Assembly: GCF_014652555.1 (NCBI RefSeq)
Contig: NZ_BMZA01000011.1
Coordinates: 59,138 to 123,137, forward strand
Reading direction: 5' to 3'
DNA: 64,000 bases
Source of the DNA: Novosphingobium colocasiae
GTDB taxonomy: Bacteria > Pseudomonadota > Alphaproteobacteria > Sphingomonadales > Sphingomonadaceae
The stretch's first letter is position 1. Each line of letters opens with the position of its first letter. Positions 50,139 to 59,247 of the stretch are shown piece by piece. A program made the translations under genes and the position numbers. The notes under the pieces are model-generated. The model searched no databases and was not told the DNA's origin. It saw nothing but the letters and a program-made list of their open reading frames with translations.

Positions 50139-51890
50139 ATGCCTTTTTCCAATCTTCCCCCGGTCCTTGCCCAAGCCCTCTCGCAGCGCGGTTACGACGC
50201 GCCAACGCCGATTCAGGCCGCCGTTCTGGAGGCGCAGGCGCATGGGCGCGACCTGATCGTCTCGGCCCAGACGGGATCGGGCAAGACCGTGGCGTTCGGC
50301 CTTGCCATGGCCGGCGAACTGCTGGGCGAGGACGGCCGACTGATTTCGGGCCGCCTGCCGGTCGCGCTGGTGATCGCGCCGACGCGCGAACTGGCGCTGC
50401 AGGTCAGCCGCGAACTGGAATGGCTTTACCAGAGCGCCGGGGCCCGCCTTGCGACCTGCGTCGGCGGCATGGACCCCGGCCGCGAGCGGCGGGCGCTGGG
50501 CATGGGCGTCGATATCGTCGTCGGCACGCCGGGCCGCCTGCGCGATCACCTCGAACGCGGCGCGCTCGACCTGTCGGCGCTGCGCGTGGTGGTCCTCGAT
50601 GAGGCCGACGAAATGCTCGACATGGGCTTTCGCGAAGACCTTGAGGAAATCCTCGACGCGACTGCACCCGAACGTCGCACGCTGCTGTTCTCGGCGACGA
50701 TGCCGACGCCGATCGCGGCGCTGGCGCGGCGTTACCAGCGCGATGCGCTGCATATCTCGACCGTCACCCATGATCGCGGCCATGGCGATATCAGTTATCA
50801 GGCCATGGCGGTCGCCCCGGCCGATATCGAGCATGCGGTGGTCAACCTCCTGCGCTTCCACGAAGCCGAAACGGCGATGCTGTTCTGCGCCACCCGCGAG
50901 GCGGTGCGCCGGCTTCACGCCAGCCTGATCGAGCGCGGCTTTGCCGCCGTCGCGCTGTCGGGCGAGCATAGCCAGAACGAACGCAACCACGCGCTTCAGG
51001 CCCTGCGCGACCAGCGCGCACGCGTGTGTGTCGCCACCGACGTGGCTGCGCGCGGCATCGATCTGCCCAGCCTCAGTCTGGTCGTCCATGTGGAGATCCC
51101 GCGCGACGGCGAAACGCTGCAGCACCGTTCGGGCCGCACCGGCCGCGCCGGGCGCAAGGGTACCGCCGTCCTGATCGTCCCGTATCCCCGCCGCCGCCGC
51201 GTCGAATCGATGCTGCGCGACGCGCGCGTGACGGCCGAATGGATCGCGCCGCCTTCGGCGCAGGACATCCGCGAGGCGGATAGCGAACGGCTGCTCGCCG
51301 CCCTGCTCGCGCCGGTCGAATTCAGCGAACTGGATCAGGAGATCGCCCGCCGCCTGATCGAACAGCGCAGCGTCGAGGAGATCGCCGCCGCGCTGGTCCA
51401 GGTCCATCGCGCGCGCCTCCCCGAGCCTGAAGACCTGCTTGGCAACGAAGCACCGGCACCGCGCGGGCCGCGCGCCGGGTTCGAGGACACCCGCTGGTTC
51501 CGCCTCAACATCGGCCGCCGCCAGAACGCCGATCCGCGCTGGATCCTGCCGCTGTTGTGCCGTCGCGGCCACGTGGGGCGTGGCGAGATCGGCGCGATTC
51601 GCATCGGCCAGCACGAGACCCTGTTCGAAGTGCCCAGCGCGCTCGCCGCGCGCTTCGTTGATGCGGTACGCCGCACCGCCGAGGGGGATGAGGACGGCGT
51701 CGATATCCAGCCGATGGAAGGCAAGCCCCGCGAAGAGCCCGGCCACCAGCGCCGCCGCGAGAACCACGGCGGCCCCCATGCCCCCAAGCCCTTCAAGAAG
51801 CGCGCCGGCCCCGGCCACGGACACGAAGGTCGCCCCGGTCCCGCGCACAAGAAGCCGTGGAAGAACAAGAAGCCCGGCGGCGAACGCTGA
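50139..51890 (+). CDS. DEAD-box RNA helicase with C-terminal DbpA-like RNA-binding region
   Basis: A 583-residue helicase opening MPFSNLPPVLAQALSQRGYD. Motifs are in order: Q motif PTPIQ, AQTGSGKT (residues ~46-53), PTRELA, TPGRL, VLDEADEML (~157-165), SAT, and HRSGRTGRAGR. Residues ~445-520 have the DbpA RNA-binding-like fold (WFRLNIGRRQNADPRWILPLLCRRGHVGRGEIGAIRI), and the tail is rich in His, Gly, Lys and Pro. DeaD/CsdA- or DbpA-type role in ribosome assembly or RNA decay is expected. A terminator follows. Confidence 0.93.
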   Translation: MPFSNLPPVLAQALSQRGYDAPTPIQAAVLEAQAHGRDLIVSAQTGSGKTVAFGLAMAGELLGEDGRLISGRLPVALVIAPTRELALQVSRELEWLYQSAGARLATCVGGMDPGRERRALGMGVDIVVGTPGRLRDHLERGALDLSALRVVVLDEADEMLDMGFREDLEEILDATAPERRTLLFSATMPTPIAALARRYQRDALHISTVTHDRGHGDISYQAMAVAPADIEHAVVNLLRFHEAETAMLFCATREAVRRLHASLIERGFAAVALSGEHSQNERNHALQALRDQRARVCVATDVAARGIDLPSLSLVVHVEIPRDGETLQHRSGRTGRAGRKGTAVLIVPYPRRRRVESMLRDARVTAEWIAPPSAQDIREADSERLLAALLAPVEFSELDQEIARRLIEQRSVEEIAAALVQVHRARLPEPEDLLGNEAPAPRGPRAGFEDTRWFRLNIGRRQNADPRWILPLLCRRGHVGRGEIGAIRIGQHETLFEVPSALAARFVDAVRRTAEGDEDGVDIQPMEGKPREEPGHQRRRENHGGPHAPKPFKKRAGPGHGHEGRPGPAHKKPWKNKKPGGER

Positions 51891-51941
51891 GGGTTATTCG
51901 CGGGCGTAAGCTTGCGCTGCTGAGCCGCAGACACACGCACG

Positions 51942-51981
51942 AAAAAGCCCCGGAGCATCCAAAGATGCGCCGGGGCTTCTC
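51942..51981. terminator. Bidirectional terminator between the helicase and the small membrane protein
   Basis: AAGCCCCGG and CCGGGGCTT flank AGCATC-CAAA-GATGCG, an extended stem. On the minus strand it is followed by TTTTTCGTG, so it terminates the gene at 51996-52265; on the plus strand by CTCGC. Confidence 0.85.
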
Positions 51982-51995
51982 GCATGAAGCTCGGA

Positions 51996-52265
51996 TCAGT
52001 TGGCCGGATCGGCCTTCGAAGCGGCGTCTTCGGCAGCGTTGCCGACCTTGTTGGCAGCGCTGCTGACGCTGTCGGCAGCCTGGGCAACCGCGTCGTCCTT
52101 GGCCGCTTCGCTGCTGGAATTCTGGCTGAACAGGTAGAACCCGCCGATCACCGCGACGAGCAGGATGATAGCGATGACGATGCCCATGCCGCTGCCCGAT
52201 CCGCCTTCGCGGATGATCGTGGTGTGGCTGGGGTTGGGACTGGTGGTCACGGTTTCTTCTGCCAT
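51996..52265 (-). CDS. Small single-pass membrane protein (89 aa)
   Basis: From ATG 52265, MAEETVTTSPNPSHTTIIREGG, then one membrane helix (residues ~25-46, GMGIVIAIILLVAVIGGFYLF), then a Ser/Ala/Asp-rich soluble tail (SEAAKDDAVAQAADSVSSAA). No recognisable domain; the Ala-rich helical tail resembles phasin- or stress-type tails. A strong terminator follows the gene. Confidence 0.65.
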   Translation of the reverse strand: MAEETVTTSPNPSHTTIIREGGSGSGMGIVIAIILLVAVIGGFYLFSQNSSSEAAKDDAVAQAADSVSSAANKVGNAAEDAASKADPAN

Positions 52266-52344
52266 GGATTTGCTCCTTGGGGCGTTCGCGTTGAAGGCAG
52301 AACCCGCCACGCCAGCGGATGTTTCCGAAGTGTCGTTTTTTGTA

Positions 52345-53415
52345 TCAGAATAGGTCCAACTGGCCATCGCGCGCCGGCGGCCGGAATGCAGTACAATCAA
52401 GGCGCGCGGCCGGGCTGCCGATCCCGTGCCGCCGTGCGGCCACGGTGAAGCGGCGGCGGATCAGATCGGCCCAGACGCCGGTGGGCTTCATGCGATGGAA
52501 AAAGCGCGGATCGTTGTCCCGCCCTTCGCGGATGGACTGGATCGTCGCCATCACCTTGCCGGCGCGATCGGGAAAGTGGGTTTCTAGCCAGGCGCGGAAC
52601 AGCGGCGCGACTTCGTGCGGCAGGCGGACCATGATCCACGTCGCGGCGCGCACGCGGACATCGGCAGATCGGGCAAGGATGCACTCCAGATCGGCATCGG
52701 TGATCGCCGGGATGATCGGCGCGATCGACACGTGCGAAGGCACCCCGGCGGCGACCAGCCGGCCCAGCGCGGCGATGCGCTTGTCCGGCGAGGCGGCGCG
52801 GGGTTCCAGCTTGCGTGACAGCACGGGGTCGAGGCTGGTTACTGAAATGCCGACCATGACAAGGTTGCGCGCGGCCAGTTGCTCCAGCAGATCGAGATCG
52901 CGCAGCACCCGGTCGGACTTGGTGGTGATCGTTACCGGGTGGCTGACTTCCAGGCACAGCTCCAGCACCGCCCGGGTGATGCGATAGCGTGCCTCTATCG
53001 GCTGATAGGGATCGGTGTTCGTCCCCATCGCGATCGGGGCAGGGCGGTAGCCGGGCTTTGCCAGCGTATCGCGCAGCAACTGCGCCGCAGCGGGTTTCGC
53101 GAACAGCCGCGTCTCGAAATCGAGGCCGGGGGAAAGGTCGTGAAAGGCATGGCTGGGCCGGGCGTAGCAATAGATGCACCCATGCTCACAGCCGCGATAG
53201 GCGTTGATCGAACGGTCAAAGGGAATGTCGGGCGAGCGGTTGAAGCTGAGGATGGAGCGGGGGTGTTCCTCGGTTACCGTGGTGGCGGGCGGGCGCCGCG
53301 GGCCGTCGATCGCTTCGGCTTCGTCCAGCCAGTCACCATCCGCCGCGCGTTGCGGAAGATTGAACCGCTCGCTCACATCAGCGCTCGACGCACCTCTGCC
53401 TTTGATCGCCGCCAT
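52345..53415 (-). CDS. PA0069-family radical SAM protein (spore photoproduct lyase-like)
   Basis: A 356-residue radical SAM enzyme. The [4Fe-4S] cysteines are C76, C80 and C83 in RGCEHGCIYCYARPSH, with a GTNTDPYQP SAM-binding element (residues ~130-138) and IPAITDADL further on. The PA0069 family is related to spore photoproduct lyases (splB), and its function in vegetative bacteria is unproven. A perfect LexA box lies six bases from the ATG, implying SOS regulation and a DNA repair role. The very short leader suggests either that the true start is further inside or that the box overlaps the promoter. Confidence 0.85.
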   Translation of the reverse strand: MAAIKGRGASSADVSERFNLPQRAADGDWLDEAEAIDGPRRPPATTVTEEHPRSILSFNRSPDIPFDRSINAYRGCEHGCIYCYARPSHAFHDLSPGLDFETRLFAKPAAAQLLRDTLAKPGYRPAPIAMGTNTDPYQPIEARYRITRAVLELCLEVSHPVTITTKSDRVLRDLDLLEQLAARNLVMVGISVTSLDPVLSRKLEPRAASPDKRIAALGRLVAAGVPSHVSIAPIIPAITDADLECILARSADVRVRAATWIMVRLPHEVAPLFRAWLETHFPDRAGKVMATIQSIREGRDNDPRFFHRMKPTGVWADLIRRRFTVAARRHGIGSPAARLDCTAFRPPARDGQLDLF

Positions 53416-53420
53416 GGCGG

Positions 53421-53435
53421 GAACATATATAGAAC
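53421..53435. promoter_or_regulatory. LexA box before the radical SAM gene (GAAC-N7-GAAC)
   Basis: The sequence GAACATATATAGAAC is GAAC-N7-GAAC, equivalent to GTTC-N7-GTTC on the other strand and identical in pattern to the box before lexA. It lies 5 bp from the ATG at 53415. Confidence 0.75.
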
Positions 53436-53506
53436 AAAATCACGCAAGGCCAGTGAGATTCTGGACTTTGTACCAAGCTCCGTATGCTTGGTTTGCCGCT
53501 CCGCTT

Positions 53507-53599
53507 CGTCTTTGCGAGCGACCGCAGGTCGCGCGGCAATCCAGGGCGGTTTAAACGGCTCTGGATTGCTTCACCCGCTTCGCAGGTTCGCAATGACGA
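53507..53599. repeat. REP-like palindromic element
   Basis: GTCTTTGCGAGCG (53508-53520) is inverted at the right end as TTCGCAATGACG (53587-53598), and an inner pair GCAATCCAG/CTGGATTGC (53536-53544 and 53561-53569) forms a further stem around GTTTAAAC. This is a widely seen alphaproteobacterial repeat type. Confidence 0.65.
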
Positions 53600-53627
53600 T
53601 GGAAAGCTGTAGGGTAAGTCCCGGCAA

Positions 53628-54500
53628 TTACCCGACGACGCCCAGCTTTCGCGCGATCCGCCAGCCCAGCGCCTTCGTGCCATTGCGGCCGGGCCAGCGT
53701 TCCGGTGGCGAGGGGTTCAGGCCGATCCGCCGCAGCAGCCCGTTGAACGCGCGCGCGTCAGCCTCGGCGAAGCTCCACTCCGAGCGCCAGGTGATCGACA
53801 GCGACACCGATGGCTCGGGCCCGTTGCGCACGAAATGCGGGGCCATGACCGGGACATAGAGCGCCTCGCCCGCGCAGAGGGGAAATTCGGTCCCGCCCGC
53901 CAGCAGTTCATCGCGCCAGACGAGTTCGCGGCCGCCGCCGGTGTGATAGGTTTCGTGCACCTGATCGGGGGCGTAACGCGCGTCGCCGGCGGGGAACTGG
54001 GTCATCACCTTCGACCCTCGCACCTGCAGCAGGATATTGTGCTCGGGATCGAAATGGTACGGCGTGACGCCACCCGCCGAGGTGACGAAGATGAACCCCT
54101 GGGTCTTGAGCATCGCCCCGGTCCGCGCCTCGATCACCGGGCGCAGTTCTTCCAGCAGATCGGCGAGCAGCGCGGCATAGGCGGGGTGTTGCTCGATATT
54201 CTTGAGCGCCGCCCAGGACCGCGTGGTGGCGATTTCGCGGATGGTGCGGCCGATCGGGATGCCGGTGCCTTCGGGTTTGCCGGTGATGCCGATCGGCTGG
54301 TCGCTGGCGTTGTATTCGATCGAGCTGGCCGGCAGCGCTTCGGCGAGCGTGGCGAGCGCGTCCAGCTCCATCAGCGGGTGATGGCCGAGCGCGTGCGTGA
54401 GCTTGTGCGGCACCTCGGGATAGCTGGCGGCGAAGGTGGTCCGGGCTTCCGCCGGGAAGGTCGGGTGGGTAGCCGGGATGAGCGGTGCGTGGATGGTCAT
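53628..54500 (-). CDS. Cupin-like/JmjC-type dioxygenase-like protein
   Basis: A 290-residue protein starting MTIHAPLIPATHPTFPAE. The second half carries YHFDPEHNILLQVRGSK (residues ~163-179), an H-x-D metal-site pattern, and a later His in VMAPHFVRNG (~222-231), consistent with a cupin-like/JmjC fold of Fe(II)- and 2-oxoglutarate-dependent oxygenases. Such proteins may hydroxylate proteins or small molecules; the substrate is unknown. Its start overlaps the upstream acetyltransferase stop by four bases (ATGA), so they form a pair. Confidence 0.7.
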   Translation of the reverse strand: MTIHAPLIPATHPTFPAEARTTFAASYPEVPHKLTHALGHHPLMELDALATLAEALPASSIEYNASDQPIGITGKPEGTGIPIGRTIREIATTRSWAALKNIEQHPAYAALLADLLEELRPVIEARTGAMLKTQGFIFVTSAGGVTPYHFDPEHNILLQVRGSKVMTQFPAGDARYAPDQVHETYHTGGGRELVWRDELLAGGTEFPLCAGEALYVPVMAPHFVRNGPEPSVSLSITWRSEWSFAEADARAFNGLLRRIGLNPSPPERWPGRNGTKALGWRIARKLGVVG

Positions 54501-55669
54501 GAAGCGGGCTCCACAGTCACGCGCGAGCGTTCCGCGCGCAGGAGATGCTGGAAGGCCGCGCGGCGCACCGGGCCGCCGATCGCGATCGACAGGCGGACGA
54601 TGCCGCGCTTCTCGCGCCAGATGCGTTCGATCATCGGGTGATCGGCGCTGGCGCAACTGTCGGTCCAGGCGATGTCCGGCCGGTCGAGGACAACCAGGTT
54701 TTCGCGCTGGAGCAGCACGCCGGGGGAATAGGCGGCGAATTCCTCGTCGAAGGCGGTCTTGAACGAATAGGCACCCGGCGGCGTCAGGAAGGTGGCGAGC
54801 ATCGCGATCGGCCGGTCGTCGAGCGACAGGGTCAGCCGTTCGAGCCGCCCGCGCGCCGCCGCGCCGTCCAGCGCCTGACGCAGCAGGGCGGCGGTGCCGG
54901 GATCGCAGGCCATGGCCGAGCCGGCCTGGCCCTTCCAGCCCGAGCGTTCTAGCGCCAGGAACTGGTCCGCCCACGGCCCGATATCGGCGGTGTCGTGGCG
55001 GCGCTCGAACCGCAGCAGCCCGCGTTCGGCCAGCCGGTTGGTCTGGCGGCGCAATTCCTTGCGCTTCTTGCCCGACATCGCCGCTTCCAGATAGGCATCG
55101 GGGCCCAGCTCCGAAGCCAGCATTGCCCGCGCTTCGTGATGGACGATGCCGCTGGGGCGGCCATCGGCCTCCAGGATCGCGGTCAGCGCGGTGTGGAGCG
55201 GGCCGTTTTCCGTGATGCCGCGCATGTGGAGGAACAGGCTGGAGCCGGGGTTGGCGTCCGCCCAGCGCAGCAGCGCCAGCCAGAACGCCACTTCCGCACC
55301 GCGCGCCACCAGCGGCACGCCGCAAAAGCAGTTGTCATGGACCCAGCTCGACAGGTTCGGCACCGGCCAGCGATAGTAGCGCGGCGAGCGGGTGATCGGC
55401 ATCAACCCGGCCAGCCTGCCGTCCTCCTCGAAGCACAGCACCTGCACCGCATCGGTGGCGGGCAGGTTAAGCAGCGATGGCAGCAGGTACCAGCTTTCGA
55501 AGAACGGGTTGGGCTCGCTCGCGTCCAGCGCCAGCCGGTCCCATTCGGCGATGCGGCCTTCAAGCGCGCGCCACGGCAGGCAGGTCAGGGTGTGGGCGGG
55601 AATGCGCAAGTCCACGGCGTCGGCATAGCCGTCGCTGCGCGCGTTCGCGTCCTGATACCTGCTGGCCAC
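54497..55669 (-). CDS. GNAT-fold (BioF2-like) acetyltransferase
   Basis: A 390-residue protein of the BioF2/CelD-like or FemAB-related acetyltransferase type. Residues ~30-150 and ~180-370 show the double-GNAT pattern: WDRLALDASEPNPFFESWYLLP, MSGKKRKELRRQTNRLAERG (residues ~197-216), FLALERSGWKGQAGSA and FKTAFDEEFAAYSPGVLLQRENL (~325-347). Similar proteins modify cell-surface polysaccharide or polymers. It is translationally coupled to the cupin-like gene. Substrate unknown. Confidence 0.75.
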   Translation of the reverse strand: MASRYQDANARSDGYADAVDLRIPAHTLTCLPWRALEGRIAEWDRLALDASEPNPFFESWYLLPSLLNLPATDAVQVLCFEEDGRLAGLMPITRSPRYYRWPVPNLSSWVHDNCFCGVPLVARGAEVAFWLALLRWADANPGSSLFLHMRGITENGPLHTALTAILEADGRPSGIVHHEARAMLASELGPDAYLEAAMSGKKRKELRRQTNRLAERGLLRFERRHDTADIGPWADQFLALERSGWKGQAGSAMACDPGTAALLRQALDGAAARGRLERLTLSLDDRPIAMLATFLTPPGAYSFKTAFDEEFAAYSPGVLLQRENLVVLDRPDIAWTDSCASADHPMIERIWREKRGIVRLSIAIGGPVRRAAFQHLLRAERSRVTVEPAS

Positions 55670-55790
55670 TGACGTGCAATTCCGCTGGCGGGAAAACCCC
55701 GGTCGAAGTGCGGTTTTACCGGGCGAGGGTCAACGAAACGCTAACGATACTTGCGGCCGGGCGCGGCGGTTGCGGGGCGTCGCGGCCAAG

Positions 55791-55822
55791 AAAAACCCCG
55801 CCCGGAGAGATCCGGGCGGGGC
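55791..55822 (-). terminator. Intrinsic terminator of hppA
   Basis: On the minus strand CCCCGCCCGG ATCTCT CCGGGCGGGG is a 10-bp perfect GC stem followed by TTTTTCTTGG, 30 bp beyond the hppA stop. Confidence 0.9.
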
Positions 55823-55851
55823 CAGTTTTCAAGCTGTCGCTGGTGGTGCGA

Positions 55852-57951
55852 TCAGCCCGCCGCCATGGCTGCCAGCAGCAGCAGGGCGACGATGTTGGTG
55901 ATCTTGATCATCGGATTGACGGCGGGACCGGCGGTGTCCTTGTAGGGATCGCCCACCGTGTCGCCGGTCACCGCGGCCTTGTGGGCGTCAGAGCCCTTGC
56001 CGCCGTGGTGGCCGTCTTCGATGTACTTCTTGGCATTGTCCCAGGCACCGCCGCCCGAGGTCATCGACAGGGCGACGAACAGCCCGCCGACAATGACCCC
56101 CAGCAGCAGCGCGCCGAGCGCGGCGAAGCCGTTGGCGCGGCCCGCCACCTGGGCGATGATGTAATAGACCGCGATCGGGGCCAGCACCGGCAGCAGCGAG
56201 GGGATGATCATCTCCTTGATCGCTGCCTTGGTCACCAGATCGACCGTGCGGGCGTAATCCGGCTTCTGCTCGTAGGTCATGATACCCGGCTTCTCGCGGA
56301 ACTGGTCGCGCACGTCGACGACCACGTCGCCGGCGGCACGGCCCACGGCGGTCATTCCCATCGAACCGAACAGATAGGGCAGCAGTGCCCCCAGCAGCAG
56401 GCCGACGATGACGTAGGGGTTCTCCAGGCTGAAATCGACGTTCAGATCCGGGAAGAACTCCCTGAGGTCAGTCGTATAGGCCGCGAACAGGACCAGCGCG
56501 GCAAGGCCGGCCGAACCGATGGCATAGCCCTTGGTCACCGCCTTGGTGGTGTTGCCCACCGCGTCGAGCGCATCGGTCTTTTCCCGGACACTGTCGTCCA
56601 GCCCCGCCATTTCGGCGATGCCGCCGGCATTGTCGGTCACCGGCCCGTAAGCATCGAGCGCCACGACCATCCCGGCCAGTGCCAGCATCGCGGTGGCGGC
56701 ATAGGCGATGCCCAGCAGCCCGGCGAGCTGGAAGGCACCGATGATCCCGGCGACAATCACCAACGTCGGCAGCGCGGTGGCTTCCATGCTGATGGCCAGA
56801 CCCTGGATCACGTTCGTGCCGTGGCCGGTGACGCTGGCCTTGGCGATCGAGCGGACCGGGCGATAGTTGGTTCCGGTATAGTACTCGGTGATCCAGATGA
56901 TCAGCCCGGTGATGACGAGGCCCAGCAGGGCGCAATAGAACAGGATGCGCCCCGAAAACACCTTGTCGCCCACGGTGATGGCGGTTTCCATGTCGCCCAG
57001 CGCATGGGAGATTGCCCACCAGATCGCCGGGACCGAAAGGACCGCTGTGACCAGGAAGCCCTTGTACATGGCGCCCATGATGTTGTTCGACGAGCCGAGC
57101 TTGACGAAATAGGTGCCGATGATCGAGGTGACGATACACACGCCGCCGATCAGCAGCGGCAGCGCCATCAGTTGCGCCAGCATCGGCGAACCGCTGAGCA
57201 GCAGCGCGGTCAGCACCATGGTGGCACCGACGGTGACGACATAGGTCTCGAACAGGTCGGCGGCCATGCCGGCGCAGTCGCCCACATTGTCGCCCACGTT
57301 GTCGGCGATCACGGCGGGATTGCGGGGATCATCCTCGGGAATGCCGGCTTCCACCTTGCCGACCAGGTCGGCACCGACGTCGGCGGCCTTGGTGAAGATG
57401 CCGCCGCCCAGACGCGCGAAGATCGAGATCAGCGAAGCGCCGAACGCCAGCGCGGTCAGCCCCTGGACCACGGTGCGGTCCGCGCCGCCCACGGTGTGGC
57501 CGGCCGGTCCCGTCAGGTACCAGTAGAACACCGCGATCGCGAGCAGGGCCAGCCCCGCCACCAGCATGCCGGTGATCGCGCCCGCCCGGAACGCCAGGGT
57601 CAGGCCCTGTTGCAGCCCGGTCTGCGCGGCAGCGGCGGTGCGCACGTTCGAACGCACCGAGATGTTCATGCCGATGAAGCCCGCCACGCCCGACAGGATC
57701 GCGCCGATGCCGAAGCCGGTTGCAGAAACGCCGCCAAGAGTGGCGGCGATGATGATGGCGACGACGACGCCGACGATGGCGATGGTGGTGTATTGCCGCT
57801 TGAGGTAGGCTTGGGCGCCTTCCTGGATGGCTGCGGCAATTTCCTGCATCTTCTCATTCCCGGCGGGAGAGCCGAGGACCTGGCGACTGGTGATGAAGCC
57901 GTAAACGACGGCCAGCAATCCCAGGACAATTGCAATCGTGACTAAGTTCAC
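55852..57951 (-). CDS. hppA: Proton-pumping membrane pyrophosphatase (potassium-independent type)
   Basis: Hydrolyses pyrophosphate and pumps protons; 699 residues with about 16 membrane helices. It has the signature [19 protein letters not shown] (residues ~216-234). The motif [21 protein letters not shown] has Lys where potassium-dependent enzymes have Ala, so it should be potassium-independent, the Rhodospirillum type. GTG 57951 begins [18 protein letters not shown] with GGGG upstream; a longer upstream frame runs through repeat DNA and is not conserved. A strong terminator follows. Confidence 0.95.
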   Translation of the reverse strand: MNLVTIAIVLGLLAVVYGFITSRQVLGSPAGNEKMQEIAAAIQEGAQAYLKRQYTTIAIVGVVVAIIIAATLGGVSATGFGIGAILSGVAGFIGMNISVRSNVRTAAAAQTGLQQGLTLAFRAGAITGMLVAGLALLAIAVFYWYLTGPAGHTVGGADRTVVQGLTALAFGASLISIFARLGGGIFTKAADVGADLVGKVEAGIPEDDPRNPAVIADNVGDNVGDCAGMAADLFETYVVTVGATMVLTALLLSGSPMLAQLMALPLLIGGVCIVTSIIGTYFVKLGSSNNIMGAMYKGFLVTAVLSVPAIWWAISHALGDMETAITVGDKVFSGRILFYCALLGLVITGLIIWITEYYTGTNYRPVRSIAKASVTGHGTNVIQGLAISMEATALPTLVIVAGIIGAFQLAGLLGIAYAATAMLALAGMVVALDAYGPVTDNAGGIAEMAGLDDSVREKTDALDAVGNTTKAVTKGYAIGSAGLAALVLFAAYTTDLREFFPDLNVDFSLENPYVIVGLLLGALLPYLFGSMGMTAVGRAAGDVVVDVRDQFREKPGIMTYEQKPDYARTVDLVTKAAIKEMIIPSLLPVLAPIAVYYIIAQVAGRANGFAALGALLLGVIVGGLFVALSMTSGGGAWDNAKKYIEDGHHGGKGSDAHKAAVTGDTVGDPYKDTAGPAVNPMIKITNIVALLLLAAMAAG

Positions 57952-58145
57952 GCGAATGCCCCTTTCCCAAACTGTGTCTTTTTGTTTTTCGGCGGGTTTT
58001 CCCCGCTCGAAGGTGCAAGGGCTATAGACAAGCCGGAAAGCTGGCAAGCCGGTTATCCCGGATTTGTGCGGGGTGGTGCGTTGTTGGGTGGTGCCTTGGG
58101 GCAGTGCGCCAGCAAGCCTTCGCTCCGAGGGCCCAAGCCTAGTTT

Positions 58146-58232
58146 CGTCATTCCCGCGAAAGCGGGAACCCATCTCCTAAGCATGCCTTTGGCCCGGACG
58201 TCAGATGGGTCCCCGCATTCGCGGGGATGACG
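58146..58232. repeat. REP-like palindromic element
   Basis: CGTCATTCCCGCGAAAGCGG (with GAACCCATCT following) at 58146-58175 is inverted as AGATGGGTCCCCGCATTCGC (with GGGGATGACG following) at 58203-58232, around a 27-bp spacer. This type is common in alphaproteobacterial chromosomes. Confidence 0.7.
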
Positions 58233-58271
58233 ACAAGGGGAGCGAAGGCGCAGGTTCCCTTTCTTCGCTCG

Positions 58272-58462
58272 CGAAGTTTACAAAGGTTACACCGTGTAAC
58301 TTTCGGAAAAGCCGATTTTCATTTTTGAATCAGTTGCTTGATGGGAAAAAGCGAAAGTTACACTTGGCGATGCCGAGAAACGTGTGGCCTTCTGACAATG
58401 GGAAAGAGCAGGGCGCACGGGTGCCGTTGCGGATTATGCCGCAGGTGCCGGATGTAGGAAAG
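58272..58462 (+). repeat. Family A intergenic repeat, copy 3 (191 bp)
   Basis: CGAAGTTTACAAAGG, GTTACACCGTGTAACTTTC, AT-rich core, GCGAAAGTTACACTT, TTCTGACAATGGGAAAGAGC and GTAGGAAAG match copies 1 and 2 in order and spacing. Family B copy 3 lies 72 bp further on. Confidence 0.8.
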
Positions 58463-58534
58463 TGTTAAGCTGGACGAGGGTGATAGGCGGCCGTCGCGCG
58501 CGGCATTTGTGTCCAGGCGGCCCGGAGAAGGAGA

Positions 58535-58685
58535 TGGTTCACGCGGAGACGCGAAGGCGCAGAGGTGTTGCGCAGCGCCGCAGGCTTTCTCGCTGTTCAA
58601 CGCCGGGGCAAACGCGCCGCCGAAAAGGACAGCGACGGTGGGCAAGCTTAACATCTTTGCGCCTTCGCGTCTCCGCGTGAACCCG
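58535..58685. repeat. Family B inverted repeat, copy 3
   Basis: Left arm GGTTCACGCGGAGACGCGAA and right arm CTTTGCGCCTTCGCGTCTCC continuing into GCGTGAACC are perfect or near-perfect complements; ~150 bp. Interior shares ..AGAGGTGTTGCG and AAACGCGCCGCCGAAAAGGA with copies 1 and 2. Confidence 0.8.
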
Positions 58686-58884
58686 TTTTCTTTTTGCTGG
58701 CCTGACCGCCCCAGGCGGCGTGGACAATTCGAACGTCCGGTTTCGCCGCATATTCTCCCGGAAGGTCGGGGGGATGGACCGAAGGCTCTACGCCGCTACG
58801 CGGGAGGTACAGGGGTGGTAGTAAAGTACGAAAGGCTGCTTGCGCCCAATTGCAGACGCCGACCGAGTGCGCCATGGTAGCGCC

Positions 58885-59193
58885 GTGACATCCGCTCGGA
58901 CCATACTTATCATCACTTTTGCATGGATGGGGTCAGCATGCTCGCCGAGCATCTCATCAACGGCCTGCAAGGACCTGTCAAATTCGGATGCGGTGAAGTT
59001 GGCGCGACAACAAAAGCGCGAAATGCTAAGTCGTTCTTCCCGTCCTTATCAACAAAATTTCGCCTCCGACGTTGCCGAGTTGGCTGAAGACCCCACCGGC
59101 TACGTGGCGAAGGTTAGTTTCAAGGGGGCAGACGGTCGAACGCTTGTCGGATTGATCGACCAAGACTGTTACGTGGGGTGGACCGGGCATTGA
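58885..59193 (+). CDS. Small putative lipoprotein (102 aa)
   Basis: From GTG 58885 the N-terminus (MTSARTILIITFAWMGSACSPS) has a hydrophobic stretch ending in the lipobox-like GSAC, so the protein is probably lipid-anchored after Cys ~20. The rest (STACKDLSNSDAVKLARQQKREML...GRTLVGLIDQDCYVGWTGH) contains three more cysteines and no recognised domain. Base composition is lower in GC than in neighbouring genes. The start codon is uncertain. Confidence 0.5.
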   Translation: MTSARTILIITFAWMGSACSPSISSTACKDLSNSDAVKLARQQKREMLSRSSRPYQQNFASDVAELAEDPTGYVAKVSFKGADGRTLVGLIDQDCYVGWTGH

Positions 59194-59247
59194 CCACTTC
59201 CCAGCAATGTCGGCCGTTCCAGTCAGTGCTGAATTCGTCCCTGCCGC

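Larger units (their letters stand above)
57952..58884. other. Geneless stretch with REP, repeat A3 and repeat B3
   Basis: No credible gene upstream of hppA. It holds a REP palindrome (58146-58232), family A copy 3 (58272-58462) and family B copy 3 (58535-58685), then a short tail to the lipoprotein gene. Open frames in it follow repeat sequence. Confidence 0.6.

Noticed and set aside
55477..57945. 822-residue plus-strand open frame over hppA
   Set aside because: Antisense shadow of a GC-rich gene: His/Arg/Gln-rich and repetitive, no domain; hppA on the minus strand has full family motifs.
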